Part shown: piece after piece, positions 36,790 through 49,002 of the stretch | Numbering within the stretch: position 1 is the first letter of the stretch | How the letters are laid out: every line of letters starts with the position of its first letter | Source of the DNA: Paralithodes platypus | Lineage: Eukaryota > Arthropoda > Malacostraca > Decapoda > Lithodidae | Length of the DNA: 64,000 bases | Assembly (NCBI GenBank): GCA_032716605.1 | Contig: CM064492.1 | Span: 49,079,406 to 49,143,405, forward strand | Direction of reading: 5' to 3' | Position numbers and translations under genes: made by a program | The notes under the pieces: model-generated | What the model was told of the DNA's origin: nothing | Database searches by the model: none | Seen by the model: only the letters and a program-made list of their open reading frames with translations

Positions 36790-37300
36790 GTTGTTCCCCA
36801 GGCTGCCTGGCCGAACATCCCCAAGGCCCCGAGCAAGGCCAAGGCCTTAACCGAGCACCCCCACAGAACCATCCCTGCCTACCACAATATAGCCTAGGTG
36901 ACCGAAGCTAGTCCATGGCGGGGAGCTGCGGAGGGTGCGGAAACGCCCGGAAAACCTAAGCCCCACCCAGGGCTCTGTACCCCCCAGCAATTATGAAGAG
37001 AAAGTTGAGAGGCAAAGGAAAATTGGGACGCTTTGGTTTTCAAGCAGATTGGGAGGTCAATCCACAGAAGAGACGCCATCACTTGAGATCTAGAAAATAT
37101 ATAAGTAAAAGGAACAGTCAGAGTAAGCTATGGGTATGGCAGAGATCGCTCAGTTCTCACTCTGATAGACCAGCCCATCACTACATGACTATAACCCAAT
37201 CCTCTCAGCATCAGCTAGGAAAGGCCCTAGAAAGCCGCATTTGGCCGGGGGATAGCTCCCCTATTTCAACCCCTTTCGGGGTTGGACACCCGGCATCTTT
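36790..37300 (-). mobile_element. SINE, longer 5' form
   Basis: The region from 36790 to about 37181 matches the other SINE copies, tail first. Unlike them it runs on for about 120 bp past cagcccatcac, with the GC-rich hairpin-like stretch ccccctatttcaacccctttcggggttgg. That may be a longer 5' head of the element or neighbouring sequence. I could not identify the target duplication. The AGGTTA-rich flank at 36770 makes one hard to see. Confidence 0.7.
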
Positions 37301-37530
37301 TTGGTTAAGTTAATGACCAAACAAAACAAAATTCAAAGAAAAAAAATCCTGATGATTTTTTGTTTTCCCCCTAGGATACAAATTATAGCAATGAAACAGA
37401 TGATAGGAACCCCAAACTAATATTATTTATTTGTTACAGTACCTATATTGTTGCGCGTCCTGCATGTTGACCGTAATTTTAGCTACCGTACTGTATAATG
37501 ATCACAAAAAAGTGTGGTAGTCTAATATTG

Positions 37531-38481
37531 TAATGCCCTCGAAAATGTCCCGCACCCACAATAATACTAACCCGAGTTGACGTCAGGTATAGCGTAAAAT
37601 AGTCGGAGATGGTAAGTCCAATAAACTCATCACGTGATAACACCACGAGACTATCACCTGGTTCTTAAAAATCGGACTAAGGTTGCTATACTTTTAGTAC
37701 GTCCGTGGTAGTACAGTGGGTTAGCGCGCGGGCCTGGTGGTGATGGTTGGGTCACTAACCAGGGTTCGAACCCCACCCAAGGCATCTCAAAACCTGTGGG
37801 TTTTTAGGGGGGTTAAATTCCCTTCAGAGGTTCGTACCCCGCGCCAGGTACCAGGAAAAGTTGATCCTAAAGGTAGCCTGGGGATATTTCAGGAGACCAT
37901 GAAATTCCCTTCACACCCAGCATTTCATTGGTGGCAGCTAGGGAACGTGACCAGGTAGCTACGTGGAGCACCCGTCACGCGAACCCTATACCGTAAATAT
38001 TGAGATTGCTGAGGTAATACAGCTACGATACCTTACGACCTTAAAATAGGCTAGGGACTAGCCCAGTTAAAGAAGGCTGTAATGTAATGCCCTCGAAAAT
38101 GTCCCGCACCCACAATAATACTAACCCGAGTTGACGTCAGGTATAGCGTAAAATAGTCGGAGATGGCAAGTCCAATAAACTCATCACGTGATAACACCAC
38201 GAGACTATCACTTGGTTCTTAAAAATCGGACTAAGGTTGCTATACTTTTAGTACGTCCGTGGTAGTACAGTGGGTTAGCGCGCGGGCCTGGTGGTGATGG
38301 TTGGGTCACTAACCAGGGTTCGAACCCCACCCAAGGCATCTCAAAACCTGTGGGTTTTTAGGAGGGTTAAATTCCCTTCAGAGGTTCGTACCCCGCGCCA
38401 GGTACCAGGAAAAGTTGATCCTAAAGGTAGCCTGGGTATATTTCAGGAGACCATAAAATTCCCTTCACACCCAGCATTTCA
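37531..38481. repeat. 554-bp tandem duplication carrying a tRNA-derived SINE
   Basis: The unit 37531-38084 is repeated at 38085-38481 (second copy cut short) with only a handful of differences. Each copy has an A-box-like GTACAGTGGGTTAGCGCGC and a perfect B-box GGTTCGAACCCC (near 37760 and 38320), i.e. a + strand tRNA-derived SINE. The near identity says the duplication is recent. It ends 210 bp before a KDM6A exon. Confidence 0.85.
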
Positions 38482-38693
38482 AATATGTTCCACTACTGTA
38501 TTACTGTAAGACAAAGTTATAGAAAACACAGAAAATTATATCCCATACGTGACCTAAACTATATATTGTCCCATAATTCTGTATTTACTAGGTGCTTATA
38601 GTATTTAAATTGTGTTTATCCCTATGTTATCAGATAATTATTAATTGCCTTTATTTGTAGCGAGATATTCATATGCTATTTTCTTCTTTTCAG

Positions 38694-38874
38694 GGCAATC
38701 AAGGCTTTTCAACAAGTGTTGTACATCGACCCTGGTTTCAGCCTAGCCAATGAAGTCTATCTGCGCCTGGGGTTGATGTTCAAAGTCCAAAGCGACTAGG
38801 CTATGAATCCTCACTGAAACATTTCCAGTCAGCCCTCATTGACGCCGGACCGGCTTCCTTCTCCAAACTTGAAA
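38694..38874 (+). pseudogene. KDM6A: KDM6A TPR exon with frame break
   Basis: After a pyrimidine tract and CAG the exon reads [15 protein letters not shown], then [12 protein letters not shown], which matches a TPR block of KDM6A. The first base (G) completes a Trp codon, as expected for the QW-AIKAF junction. The frame then meets TAG at 38797-38799. The family sequence resumes in another frame as YESSLKHFQSALIDAG, up to the donor gaaa|gtaagt. Relative to the family this looks like about five extra bases (TAGGC, 38797-38801) between the Asp and Tyr codons. The exon lies about 210 bp downstream of a fresh 554-bp tandem duplication. The lesion could be a real mutation or an assembly error. Confidence 0.82.
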
Positions 38875-39139
38875 GTAAGTACCACTACCCAGTCATAATT
38901 CAGTCTTGTGTAGATTAAATAACGTGTTTAACTTATTATTTTGTAGGCTAGGCTTATCGAATATTTCTTAGCGAGGTCGGTCCTAAGTGTTCTGTACCCC
39001 AGAACATATTCCGTCCTTTCGCTTAATTATTGGGCTATTCATAGTGCAGTTGGATACAGTACCGGTACATGATGAGATTAATATCCAGTATTCGATAAAT
39101 GGATATGAATCGTGAGCATGTGCTGTACTTATAACTGTC

Positions 39140-39260
39140 TTGATGGTGTAGGCCTAATGGTTAGTGTTTTAAGATCTGTATGTGGTAACCCAGGTTCGAA
39201 TCCCAGTAGGATCACATGCTTTCATTAATTTCATTGGGTGGTGTTTGGGTGTGAAATTAA
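39140..39260 (+). repeat. tRNA-like SINE
   Basis: A-box-like GGCCTAATGGTTAGTG and B-box GGTTCGAATCCC (near 39193) are followed by a body matching the antisense copies at 4195-4350 and 24405-24520 (catgctttcattaatttcatt). Confidence 0.72.
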
Positions 39261-39934
39261 TAAATTAGATTATCGGTATCTGAATAATTACAGTAATTGA
39301 TGGTATGATTAGAGTAGTGGGCGTACACATTATTTCCATTATGTGTTTTGTAATTCTATATTTAGGCTAACCCCAGTATCTTGTAGTTTGAAAGATCGTC
39401 TACACCTTGATATACAATTAAGTATGTGGCAGAATATGTATAAGTGTACATATACCTGTAAATACAGCCCTCCTATACCACTTCTCTTCGCCAACATGTA
39501 AACAAACTCAGTCGATATACGCTTCAAGTCGTTGTGCAGACATCCGAACACAGGGTTTATCGTGACGTCATCTAGAATATAAGTGTTAGTATGCGAATAA
39601 TATCTATAGTCACGGTTTGCGCATTTGAGTGATTAATATTGATGTTCTTTTGTTTGCCAATCCTGCTCATCATATCATTGTCATTTATTATTGTTTTGGT
39701 CATTTTGAACGAGTGTGGAATGGATACGTTACGCGAAGTTATTGTATTTTCTGAGGACATCAACTCATCACACCATTTGGTAAAGGGATAAATCTACAGT
39801 TATACTACCCCTATTTTGTCGCTATTCTGTTGGTACTAATGGGTTAATATTATTAGTAGTAGACTTAGTATGGTTTGATGATGCGCGGAAATGTATATTT
39901 GACTTGTAATAGATACATTGAAGTATTACATACC

Positions 39935-40325
39935 TTCGCGCACCAGTCCATAAACAGGGAACGTGAGCTGGGTTTAGACCGTCTGCGAGACAGGTTAGTT
40001 TTCGGTTAGGTTAGGTTAGGCTAATGTTAAAAATACTAAAATGTGACGGTCCTCTGTATTAAACAACACTGTAGGCTAGGCTATATCAAAAAAATAAATA
40101 AAAAACAACAACAAATTACCTGAAAAACTCTTATCTGGTTGGTGATAAATTGTTATCAAAATAAGTTTTTTTTCCAGTTTCTGCGGCTGCTGAACCATCC
40201 AAAAACACGCTAAAAGGCGTGTTTTGAAGGGGGGAGGTGGTGGGGGAGGGGTAGTATAACTGTAGACTTAACCTCCCACCTATAATACTAGGATAGGTTA
40301 GGCAAGGTTGTTAGGTTAGGCTAAT
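39935..40325. repeat. dispersed repeat related to 1130-1790
   Basis: 39935-40160 is the inverted counterpart of 1130-1400 (agggaacgtgagctgggttt, attacctgaaaaactctt, ttggtgataaa). 40255-40325 matches 1720-1790 directly (cctataatactaggatagg). AGGTTA hexamer runs lie within. Confidence 0.7.
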
Positions 40326-40374
40326 GTCGACTTTATTTTTATAACATAGGCTAGGTCTCGAAAATGCACAAACC

Positions 40375-40605
40375 CACAGTAGCTGGCATGCAAGTGCTAG
40401 TTTTGTATCCCACGTACTGGGTACTAGCAACTCGCAGTAGGCTAGCTAGCATGCAAGGGCTAATTTTGTATCCCACATACTGGGTACTAGCAACCCGCAG
40501 TAGCTGGCATGCAAGGGCTAGTTTTGTATCCCACGTACTGGGTACTAGCAACCCGCAGTACCTGGCATGCAAGGGCTATTTTTGTATCCCACATACTAGG
40601 TCTAG
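40375..40605. repeat. 58-62-bp tandem repeat, four units
   Basis: The unit is agtagctggcatgcaagggc then tagttttgtatcccacgtac and tgggtactagcaacccgc. The last unit is cut short. Non-coding. Confidence 0.88.
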
Positions 40606-41204
40606 GTTAGGTTAGGTTGTTTGGTTAGGTTAATTAAAATGTAAAACTTGCAAACTAAACAAACCAAAATTGGGACAAGGACAATATAAAGTCAAATTAA
40701 ATTATCAAAATCGCTATGTGGAAACAACGCTTACTAAAATGAAAATTATTAAATAAAAGAACACAATCCACCACATAGGGTGTACATTACTACATGAGCA
40801 AGTTAATCTGTTTCCCAAGCAAACTAATCGCACATATAACAACGCACTATCGTCACGTTAAAGGAAGTAGTCAAGTTTGGGAAGTCCGGGACGTTCTGGC
40901 AAATTTGACTAAACTCTGCATGAATAAAGAAACTACATGTTAAATGTCAAAATATTATTTAAAATCAAATTTGCAACATGACAAGACATTAACAATAGTA
41001 CAAAATACAAATATTGATAAGATATCTATACTATTACAAAATAATATATAAAATACAGTACAGCACTCACTAACGATAGTGCTATCGGGTAGGTACCTGT
41101 AAGCATAGCATGCCTCAAGTGACCCCTATCAATAACTACCCTACAAATAACCTACATTTATAGCACAAATAAACTAAGGAAATCGCAAAAGTAAGCAATT
41201 GATA
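40606..41204. other. no gene seen, AT-rich
   Basis: Intron sequence of KDM6A with AGGTTA units at the left and an inverted match to 24930-25260. Nothing else recognised. Confidence 0.5.
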
Positions 41205-41319
41205 CTATCGACAATGAATACATATAATATAAAGACAAATAATTGCAAAATATGAAGTAACAACAGATTTAAACAAAGAGTACTCTTTTAACAAGAACAA
41301 TAAATTTAAAAAATCATCA

Positions 41320-41346
41320 ATATTAATAATAATAATAATAATAATA
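41320..41346. repeat. AAT microsatellite at the Naiad 3' side
   Basis: About eight AAT units follow the Naiad stop codon by 60-90 bp on its own strand. The Naiad frame stays open past its TGA stop (41409-41411) to 41205 only through this low-complexity stretch, so I treat it as 3' flank or UTR. Confidence 0.8.
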
Positions 41347-41408
41347 GAAAAAGAAAAAGATAAACAATAAATACAGACAAAAAGTAAGCAGAGGTTATAC
41401 AAGAAACT

Positions 41409-43288
41409 TCAAGTTAAAAATGCTTGATTAAAATTATTGATGTCAAATTTTAGAATACAGTCACAATAATTGACCCTAAAAAGATTAAATTTATGGAACA
41501 ATTTACTTGCCTCAAAACCTCTGTCTACTAAGAGTCTGTATAGTAACCTAGCTCTAGCCCAAAAGTCATCTACTTTAGTGCAGATTTTACAAAATCTTAT
41601 TAATTGGGAATAAAAACAATTATAAGTTATTTTACTATCGATATTACTACTAGGGAAAGGAAAGTTTATTACGTTAAAATTAAAATCATCAACTTTGTGA
41701 TATACTTTAAGTATGCACTGTTCATTAACAATCTCTATATTTATATCAAGAAAATTTTCAACTTTATAATTTACGTTACATTGTGTGAGGGGAATAGAAT
41801 TAGGGTAAATAAGTTTAGCAACTTGATTAAAATTTAACAAATTGCAAACAAGAATATCATCAATATATCTACTATTATTACTTAACAGTTTAGCAAGTGC
41901 TAATTTTTCTGGAATTTTATTTTTCTTGCTACTGTCAACTAAGTCTTTTATATATTTAAATTCTAAAGCAAGCAAGAATAAGTCTGCAATTAAAGGGCTA
42001 GCATTTCCACCCATAGGAATTCCTAATATTTGTTTGAAAATGTACGGCCCGAATCTAACATAAGTATTGAAAAGGAGGAATTTAAGGGCATCTTTAAGTT
42101 TAGTTCTATCAAAATATACAGAACTAGTGGGAGTAGAGCTAAGTGATGCATTATTAAAATATGTATAAACATTTATGAAATAATTACAATTCCTAACGAA
42201 CCTGTCAAAGTGCAAATCTATAATAAAGCAAAGCTCTGAATATACTAAATCTAAAGGCAAATTGGTATACAGAGTTGAAAAGTCGAAGCTATGTACCGAG
42301 GTAACTTTCGGCATGGTATTTATTTTATCAATAACTTCTAACGAATTATCAACACTCCAATAATAGTTAATGCCAGTTCTTCTCATGATGGTATTACAAT
42401 ATCTTTTATGAGTACTTTTAATGTATTTTAAGCAATTTACGACTTGTTCTGATAGAGTTTTAGTGGTAGCAAATTTTGCTCCGGCAATAAAGCGATATTT
42501 ATAAGGTCTTTTATGAAATTTAGGTAACATGTATAATTTTGCAATGCACTTGTTCTTATCAGAAAGTTTAATATCAAATATTATATTTTTCTTGGTATGT
42601 TCATCGATTAAGTTATCAATATTCAGATTATTTTGAATTTCATAAACTGAATTACCGCAAATATTTTTACATAATATGTTACCCTTAATACCTAATTCTT
42701 TTTTCATATTTTCAAGATAAAATTTCTTACATGTGAAGCTATAATTATTGCTGGCTTTATCTACTGTAGTGATTACAAAATGTTTATGTAAATTTATTAA
42801 ATCAGCTTTAAGCTTATTATAATTATAGTCTATAAAATCTGAAAGATTAAATTCATTTTTAAGCGAGAAAATTTTATTTCTAATTAACTTAATTAATAAT
42901 TTAGACCATGCTTCTAGTTCTCTCGCATTGCAGCACGCAATTTTTAACAATTTATCTTTTAATTTATTGACTGAAAAAACAATATCTTTTCAAATTATGT
43001 CCCATGTTACTTTATTACTCCCTATTCTAAATTTAAACCCTTTACGACATAGCTCCGCTAATTTGTCGTTTGCAAAATGTTTAACTAGTTCTACATCACC
43101 TGTTAATATGTGACATATCGGACTATAAATGAACTTTGCTAGTGCATCACGTCTGCTAGCTGGCATATCCATGACTCTTTCACACACGCATTTATTATTA
43201 TTGAAAATATCATTATCTGAAAGATTTCCTAAAACTTTATTATAATTACAAATAATAGACCCAACAGGTCGTTCATATGAATACACTA
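41409..43288 (-). mobile_element. Naiad-type Penelope-like element, 5'-truncated, one in-frame UGA
   Basis: One reading frame runs from 43288 to 41409, broken only by TGA at 42990-42992. Upstream of the TGA: KCVCERVMDMP with a CxC motif, then HILTGDVELV and a KGFKFR motif. Downstream: TTVDKASNNYSFTCKKFYL, KRPYKYRFIAGAKF, motif A HSFDFSTLYTNLPL, motif B GIPMGGNASPLIADLFLLAL, catalytic RYIDDILV and FLDINIEI. The CxC linker ahead of a Penelope-type RT, with no C-terminal GIY-YIG, fits the permuted Naiad clade, whose endonuclease is N-terminal. That endonuclease is missing here; the element stops where a TTAA element begins. The 3' side runs into an AAT microsatellite (about 41320-41346). Some Naiads are known to use UGA as selenocysteine; a plain mutation is the alternative. 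Confidence 0.8.
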
Positions 43289-43769
43289 TTAACCCTTAAT
43301 TAGCGGCGAGCAACATAAGTCGAGTTAAATAAAGCTGGACTATGTGGCGGCGCTCGACATAGGTCGAGTGGCAATTTCAGCACGTAATGTTGCTGAGCGA
43401 GAGAGACAAGTGGTGGCAGGAGAGTAGCGAGCGTATGACTGCTCCAGACCACCGCGGCGAACATACTGACACGAATCCCAGCTCCCTCCTCCCTCTCTCA
43501 CTCGCTATATAAGGAATTGTATCGGGAAACTGGCTAATTACATGCTTTTTGCACTCGCGTTGCACGGTTATTGCAAGAAAACTAGCCATCATAAAAGGAT
43601 CGTTATGGTGTCATTCGAAAGCTCTGTTTATGCCCTTTCAGGGATAGATACTTGTTTTACGTTCTGGGTCTTATTTAGGCATGAAAATGATCACGTAAAC
43701 AGCCCTATTTTGGCTAAAAACACCCCGCTGGGCGGTACATATAAATAAACCGCATAGGCCGCTCTTAAG
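43289..43769. mobile_element. TTAA element (family 2), cut by a LINE at its right end
   Basis: Starts TTAACCCTTAATTAGCGGCG directly at the 5' break of the Naiad element. It ends GGCCGCTCTTAAGG at 43770, where a 5'-truncated LINE begins, so its last few bases are lost. The body (for example cacgtaatgttgctgag and ggcatgaaaatgatcacg) matches 50912-51403 in inverted orientation. Confidence 0.8.
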
Positions 43770-43770
43770 G

Positions 43771-43985
43771 TGGATGACTCCGTTGTCGACGCCTGCCCGG
43801 GATGTAACACAGCACCCCATACCATGAAACACATCATAGAAGACTGCATTTCACACAACCACTTACGCCAACAACACAACTACACTCAATGAGAGCTCTG
43901 TGGGAAAGCCCGATCGTGGCCATGGCCTTTCTCAGGGACTCGGGGCTGTTCGGCCAGGCAGCTTAGGGAACAACAACAAAAACAA
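43771..43985 (+). mobile_element. 3' fragment of the I-like LINE
   Basis: A 215-bp piece nearly identical to 50478-50690, from tggatgactccgttgtcgac through the zinc-knuckle codons to the AAC tail. It joins the end of a TTAA element on the left and the next LINE copy on the right. Confidence 0.88.
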
Positions 43986-43989
43986 CAAC

Positions 43990-45535
43990 ACAACAACATA
44001 CACATTGCCATCTTACAAGAAACAAAACTCCGCACAACACAAAAAAACACCCACATTTCATGATTTCACCACCATCAGACAAGACCGGGCTGTCGGCGGA
44101 GGCGGTGGACTCATCACCCTGGTACACAAAGAAATATCATACATAGTTACCAGTGTACAAACCAAATCCCTCCTCACCCCAAATGATAACACAACAGAAA
44201 TACAATCAATTAAAATACGCACTGGCAACAACTCCAACATAACCATCATAAACACATACATCCCTCCCCAAACATCCCCTACAGTACCAAATTAATACAG
44301 ACCACACTTACAACACATCACAAACACCCCACACATCATCCTGGGTGGTGACTTCAACGCCAAGACGTCGGCCTGGTTTGTCGACAACCCTGACACAGAC
44401 AGAGGGCTGGTACTACAAAACCAAACTGATAACCTCATCATCCTTAATGACATCCATCAACATACCCATATTCCTCACCAAGCCCTCTATAACCCATCAT
44501 CTCCAGACATCACCTTTTGCTCCCCAGAACTCGCCCCCACAACATCCTGGAGGGTGGTCAGAACCTTAGGCTCTGACCACCTCCCGATCATTATCACCAC
44601 CAAAACCAGACTCACCCCAGCTAGCCACAAACACACATACACCAATTATAAAAGAGCTAACTGGGAAGCATTCACAAATGACACAGAACAACACCTCACA
44701 ACTCTAAACAGTACACCCATCACTAACATCAACAATGCTGTACACATACTCAATAAAACTATCCAAAATGCTGACAAGAAACACATTCCAAGAGGTAACA
44801 GAAAAAGACACAACCCCAACTTCACACCAGAAATTCAAAACCTCATAAGACAATGCGACATACTGAAACACTCCCCAGCACCCCACACACAAGACATCAC
44901 ACAACAAATCCAAGCACTCAACACCCAAACTAATAACAAAATACAAGAACAACAAAAACTAAATTGGAATAACTTCCTACAAACACTTGATCACAAAACA
45001 AACTCCAAAAAACTCTACAAAACACTAAACAGCATCACACTTTCCAACAGCAACACAACACAATCACATGCTGCAATCACAACAACAGACTCTACTCCTT
45101 CATGTAAACAACAAGCAAACACTCTCATCAATCACTTCTCACATGTCAGGTACCTAAAACCTCACAAAGACGACCGATGTGTCATCCGACGTAAGAGACA
45201 ATTCCCCACAGACCCTGACTATACACCCTTCACCAATCACCAGACAAAGCATATCATCAACAATCTCAAGCACTCACCCGCTTGTGGCCTAGACAACATA
45301 AGCAACATACACCTCAGACACCTGGGACCACAAGGCATACAAGCACTCACTAACATATCAAACTACAGTTATTCACACAACACAATACCAGACATTTGGA
45401 AGCATGGTATCATCACCACATTCCCCAAACCCAACAAAGACCCCACGCTACCCTCCTCGCACCGCCCCATCACACTCCTTTGCTCCCCCTCCAAAGTCAT
45501 GGAACGCCTAGTATTACAACTAATATTGGTGGGGA
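43990..45535 (+). pseudogene. outer LINE: endonuclease and start of RT
   Basis: Reads LQETKLRTT, then in other frames GGGGGLITLVHKEI, INTYIPPQ, HIILGGDFNAKTSAWF, SPDITFCSPEL and GSDHLPIIITTKTRL: an APE endonuclease with the GGDFNAK and SDHLP motifs. From 44554 one open frame carries a long linker, ACGLDNISNIHLRHLGPQG, IPDIWKHGIITTFPKPNKDP and SHRPITLLCSPSKVMERLV, the first RT blocks. There are at least two frame changes (near 44295 and 44550). It is cut at 45518 by the inner LINE. Confidence 0.82.
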
Positions 45536-45725
45536 GATTGTAGGCACCAATCGATCAGGGCTAGACCCAGGTGAGGTTATAGGCATGTGATAAAGAGTTG
45601 CTGGAACTCCTGTTTCACTTGCTTGGCCTCTCTTACTGATTTTCTTTGTGCCTCATTTACACTGAGAGCAATCCAGCTAGCTCTCTCAAACACCTCTTCC
45701 TCCTATCCACTTCACTACACTAAAC

Positions 45726-48700
45726 ATGCACACCACACTTCATTCCTCCACACCAAAATTTAAAAAAAAACTAAATGATGAATTCCAGCCCAGCCTCAGA
45801 GTCCCCAGGGGGGGGACCATCAATGCCCCCACACCCAACCGACCATCCCCTGACGACCCCACACAATTACCTGGACCTCGGCCTGTTACTCTTTCTATTA
45901 ATTTCTGCAACATTTGTGGACTTTCCTCTAACTTTCACTCTGTTGAGCACCATCTCTCCTCCTATAAACCTGATCTTCTCTTCCTCACCGAAACTCAGGT
46001 GTCTGTAGCAACATCCAGCAGCCCCTTCTCTGTATCCTCCTACTTTCTCTATCCTAGTTTCAAAGCCAAAGGCGGATGTTGTACATATGTGCACAACAAA
46101 CTCACTTGCTCTCGTGTTCCCGATTTCTACTCCTCTGAATTCTCAACTTTATGGCTCAAACTTTCCTGTCATTCTCTTACTAAATATTTCTGTGCTGTCT
46201 ATCTTTCCCCTAACTCAACCAACTTTCCCAAATTATTTGACTATCTAAACTCTACAGTGGAACACATTCTATCCAGTTCTCCTTTCTCAGAAATCTCCAT
46301 CTTAGGAGATTTCAACGTTCACCACCGCCAATGGCTCTCCTCTCACACTACTGATCCACCTGGTGAACAAGCCTACGTCTTTTCTATCCTAAATGACCTA
46401 GAGCAGTTAGTTCAGCAACCCACCCGTATCCCGGATCGCATCGGAGATCGGCCCAACATTCTTGACTTGTTTCTAACTTCTAACCCTTCTTATACTGTCG
46501 ATCTTTTCTCTCCTTTGGGCTCCTCCGACCATAAACTTATCTCTGTCACCTGTCCTATCTCTCCAGTACGGCCACCCGATCCTCCTAGCCGGCGGCGCTT
46601 GTGGCACTTTTGCGCTGCCGACTGGGAGGCTCTCCGGCAGTACTTCTTTGATTTCCCATGGAATGATTTCTGCTTCCGTGGCCGGGGACCCTCGGAGAGT
46701 GCTGAACGCATTACCGAGGTAATCCTATCGGGCATGGAAGCATACATTCCATTTTCTTTCTCTCAAACTAATGCTAAAAAATCTTGGTTTACTCACGCCT
46801 GTTCTACTGCTGTCCGCAAGAAGGAGGAAGCATTCAAACGGTACCGACGCCTTAAAACTCAAGACTCTCATTCTTCTTATGTTTCTGCCCGGAATCAAGC
46901 CAAATCTGTTCTTCGACTTGCCAAACACTCTTTCATCAATAATAAATGCACTGAACAATCCAACTCTAGCTCTTCCCAAGCTTTCTGGCATCTAGCCAAA
47001 AACCTCTCCAACAATTTCTCTTCCTCGTCTTTCCCTCCCCTTTCCCACTCTGATGGTACAACCATCACTTCTTCCTCTGACAAAGCTAAACTCTTCGCTC
47101 AAACTTTTGCTAGATTGGAAGCCAAAGCGTCACGTTTTTCCCTTGCCCCTCAACTTTCTCTTCATAATTGCTGAGGGGCACAGGGCCCTGGGTGGAGCTT
47201 TGGTTTCCCGGGCGTTTCTGCACCCTCCTCAGCTCCCCGCCATGGAGTGGCTTCGGTCACCCAGGCTTTATTGTGGTCGGCAGGAGGGGTTCTGTGGGGG
47301 CCCTCGGTTATGGCCTTGGCCGTGCTCTGGGCCTTGGGGCTGTTCGGCCAGGCAGCTTGGGGAACAACAACAACAACTTTTGCTAGAAACTCCACCTTGG
47401 ATGATTCCGGTGCTATTCCTCCCTCCGCCCTCCTCTCTCTTACTTATGCCTAATATCCTAATCTCTTCTAAAGATGTACTTTCTACCCTCTCTGGGCTTA
47501 ACACTAATAAGGCGTACGGTCCGGACGGTGTTCCTCCTGTTGTTCTCAAAAACTGTACTTCCGTGCTGACTCCCTGCCTAGGCAAACTCTTTCGTCTCTG
47601 TCTATCCTCTAACGTTTTCCCTTCATGCTGGAAGTTTGCTCACATTCAACCTGTCCCAAAGAAGGGTGACCGCTCTCAACCCTCCAACCGTCCAATTGCT
47701 CTCATCTCTTGTCTTTCTAAAGTTTTTGAAACTATTCTTGCTTCCAAATTTCTTAAGCATTTCTCTTCTCATAATCTGCTCTCAGATCGCCAGTATGACT
47801 TCCTTAAGGGTCGCTCTACTGGTGATCTTCTTTCATATCTTACTAACTCTTGGTCATCCTCCTTTCGGGACTTCGGTGAGACTTTTTCTATTGCACTAGA
47901 CATATCGAAAGCCTTCGATAGAGTCTGGCATAAATCTTTAATTTCTAAACTACCCTCCTTCGGTTTCTATCCCTCCATCTGTGCCTTTGTCTCTAATTTC
48001 CTTTCCGGCCGTTCCATAGCCGCGGTTGTGGACGGCCATTGTTCACTTCCTCACCCTATAAACTCCGGTGTTCCTCAGGGCTCTGTCCTATCTCCTATTC
48101 TCTTTCTAATTTTTATAAATTATCTCCTTAACTGTACCTTAATTCCCATCCATTCATACACAAACGACTCAACCTTACACTACTCCATTAGTTTTTCAGA
48201 ACGCCCCAGCCAGTAATTCCTCAACAACAAACGTAATGAAGCCATAGAACTCTTAAATTCTGTTCTAAATACTATTTCCAATTGGGGCAGAGAAAACCTT
48301 GTTAACTTTAATGCTTCCAAAACCCAATTTCTCCATCTATCTACCCGTCAGGATCTCCCAGCGGACTATCCCTTATTCTTCAACAATACAAAAATCAGCC
48401 CTTCATCTTCTCTCAATATTCTTGGTGTCTCTTTTTCTTCTGCTCTCATTTGGAAGGACTATATTACCAGTCTTGCTAAGGCAGCCCCCCAGAAGCTGGG
48501 TGTGCTCAACCGCCTTAGGGGGTTCTTTTCCCCAGCACAGCTTCTTGCTCTGTACAGGGGCATAGTGCGCCCTTGTATTGAGTATTGTTCACATGTGTGG
48601 GGAGGTTCCTCTCACACCGCTCTCCTAGACAAAGTTGAAAGGAAGGCCTTTCGTATCATTAACTCCCGTCCACTCACCAACTCTCTGCAATCTCTCTCTC

Positions 48701-49002
48701 TCCGCCGCAATGTTGCATCTCTCTTGCTATTCTATCGCTACTATAATAATCAGTGTTCCTCAGAGCTATCCCAGTGCATACCACCTCCTTTACGTAGGGC
48801 ACGTGGTACCCGTCTTGCAACTCAATCCCACCCCTACTCTGTGCAACTCTCCAACCCAAGAGTGAAACGTTACTCTCAAACTTTCTTCTACTCAACAGCT
48901 GAGCTCTGGAACTCTCTCCCAGAATCAGTCTTTCCCTCTTCCTATGACTTAAATTGCTTCAAACTCTGTGTGTCCAGGCATTTTGGCTCTAATGTCCCTT
49001 GA
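45726..49002 (+). pseudogene. endonuclease-RT ORF of the inner LINE, inactivated
   Basis: From 45726 one frame gives the endonuclease: [43 protein letters not shown] and [10 protein letters not shown] linker follows up to [10 protein letters not shown], where the SINE inserts. The frame continues RNSTLDDSGAIPPS, shifts by one base near 47450, and goes on through NKAYGPDGVPPVVLK, SNRPIALISCLSKV, motif A IALDISKAFDRVW and SGVPQGSVLSPILF. The catalytic box reads YTND where YADD is expected, so the first Asp is Asn. A TAA at 48214-48216 replaces a Gln-type codon. Downstream the frame is open to SRHFGSNVP at 49002. The lesions make it non-autonomous. Confidence 0.87.
47115..47374 (+). mobile_element. 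SINE, 5'-truncated, inside the inner LINE
   Basis: The copy starts at ttggaagccaaagcgtc, missing the first part of the element, and ends ggaacaacaacaac. It is flanked by aacttttgctaga (47102-47114 and 47375-47387), a 13-bp duplication of LINE coding sequence. The insert plus one target copy is 273 bp, a multiple of three, so the LINE frame continues on both sides. Confidence 0.88.

Noticed and set aside
37700..37790. functional tRNA gene (A and B boxes)
   Set aside because: No acceptor stem closes the unit, and the same head sits in a duplicated repeat; a tRNA-derived SINE fits better.
41205..41402. extension of the Naiad frame past its final TGA
   Set aside because: The added residues come from an AAT microsatellite and AT-rich flank, not a domain.
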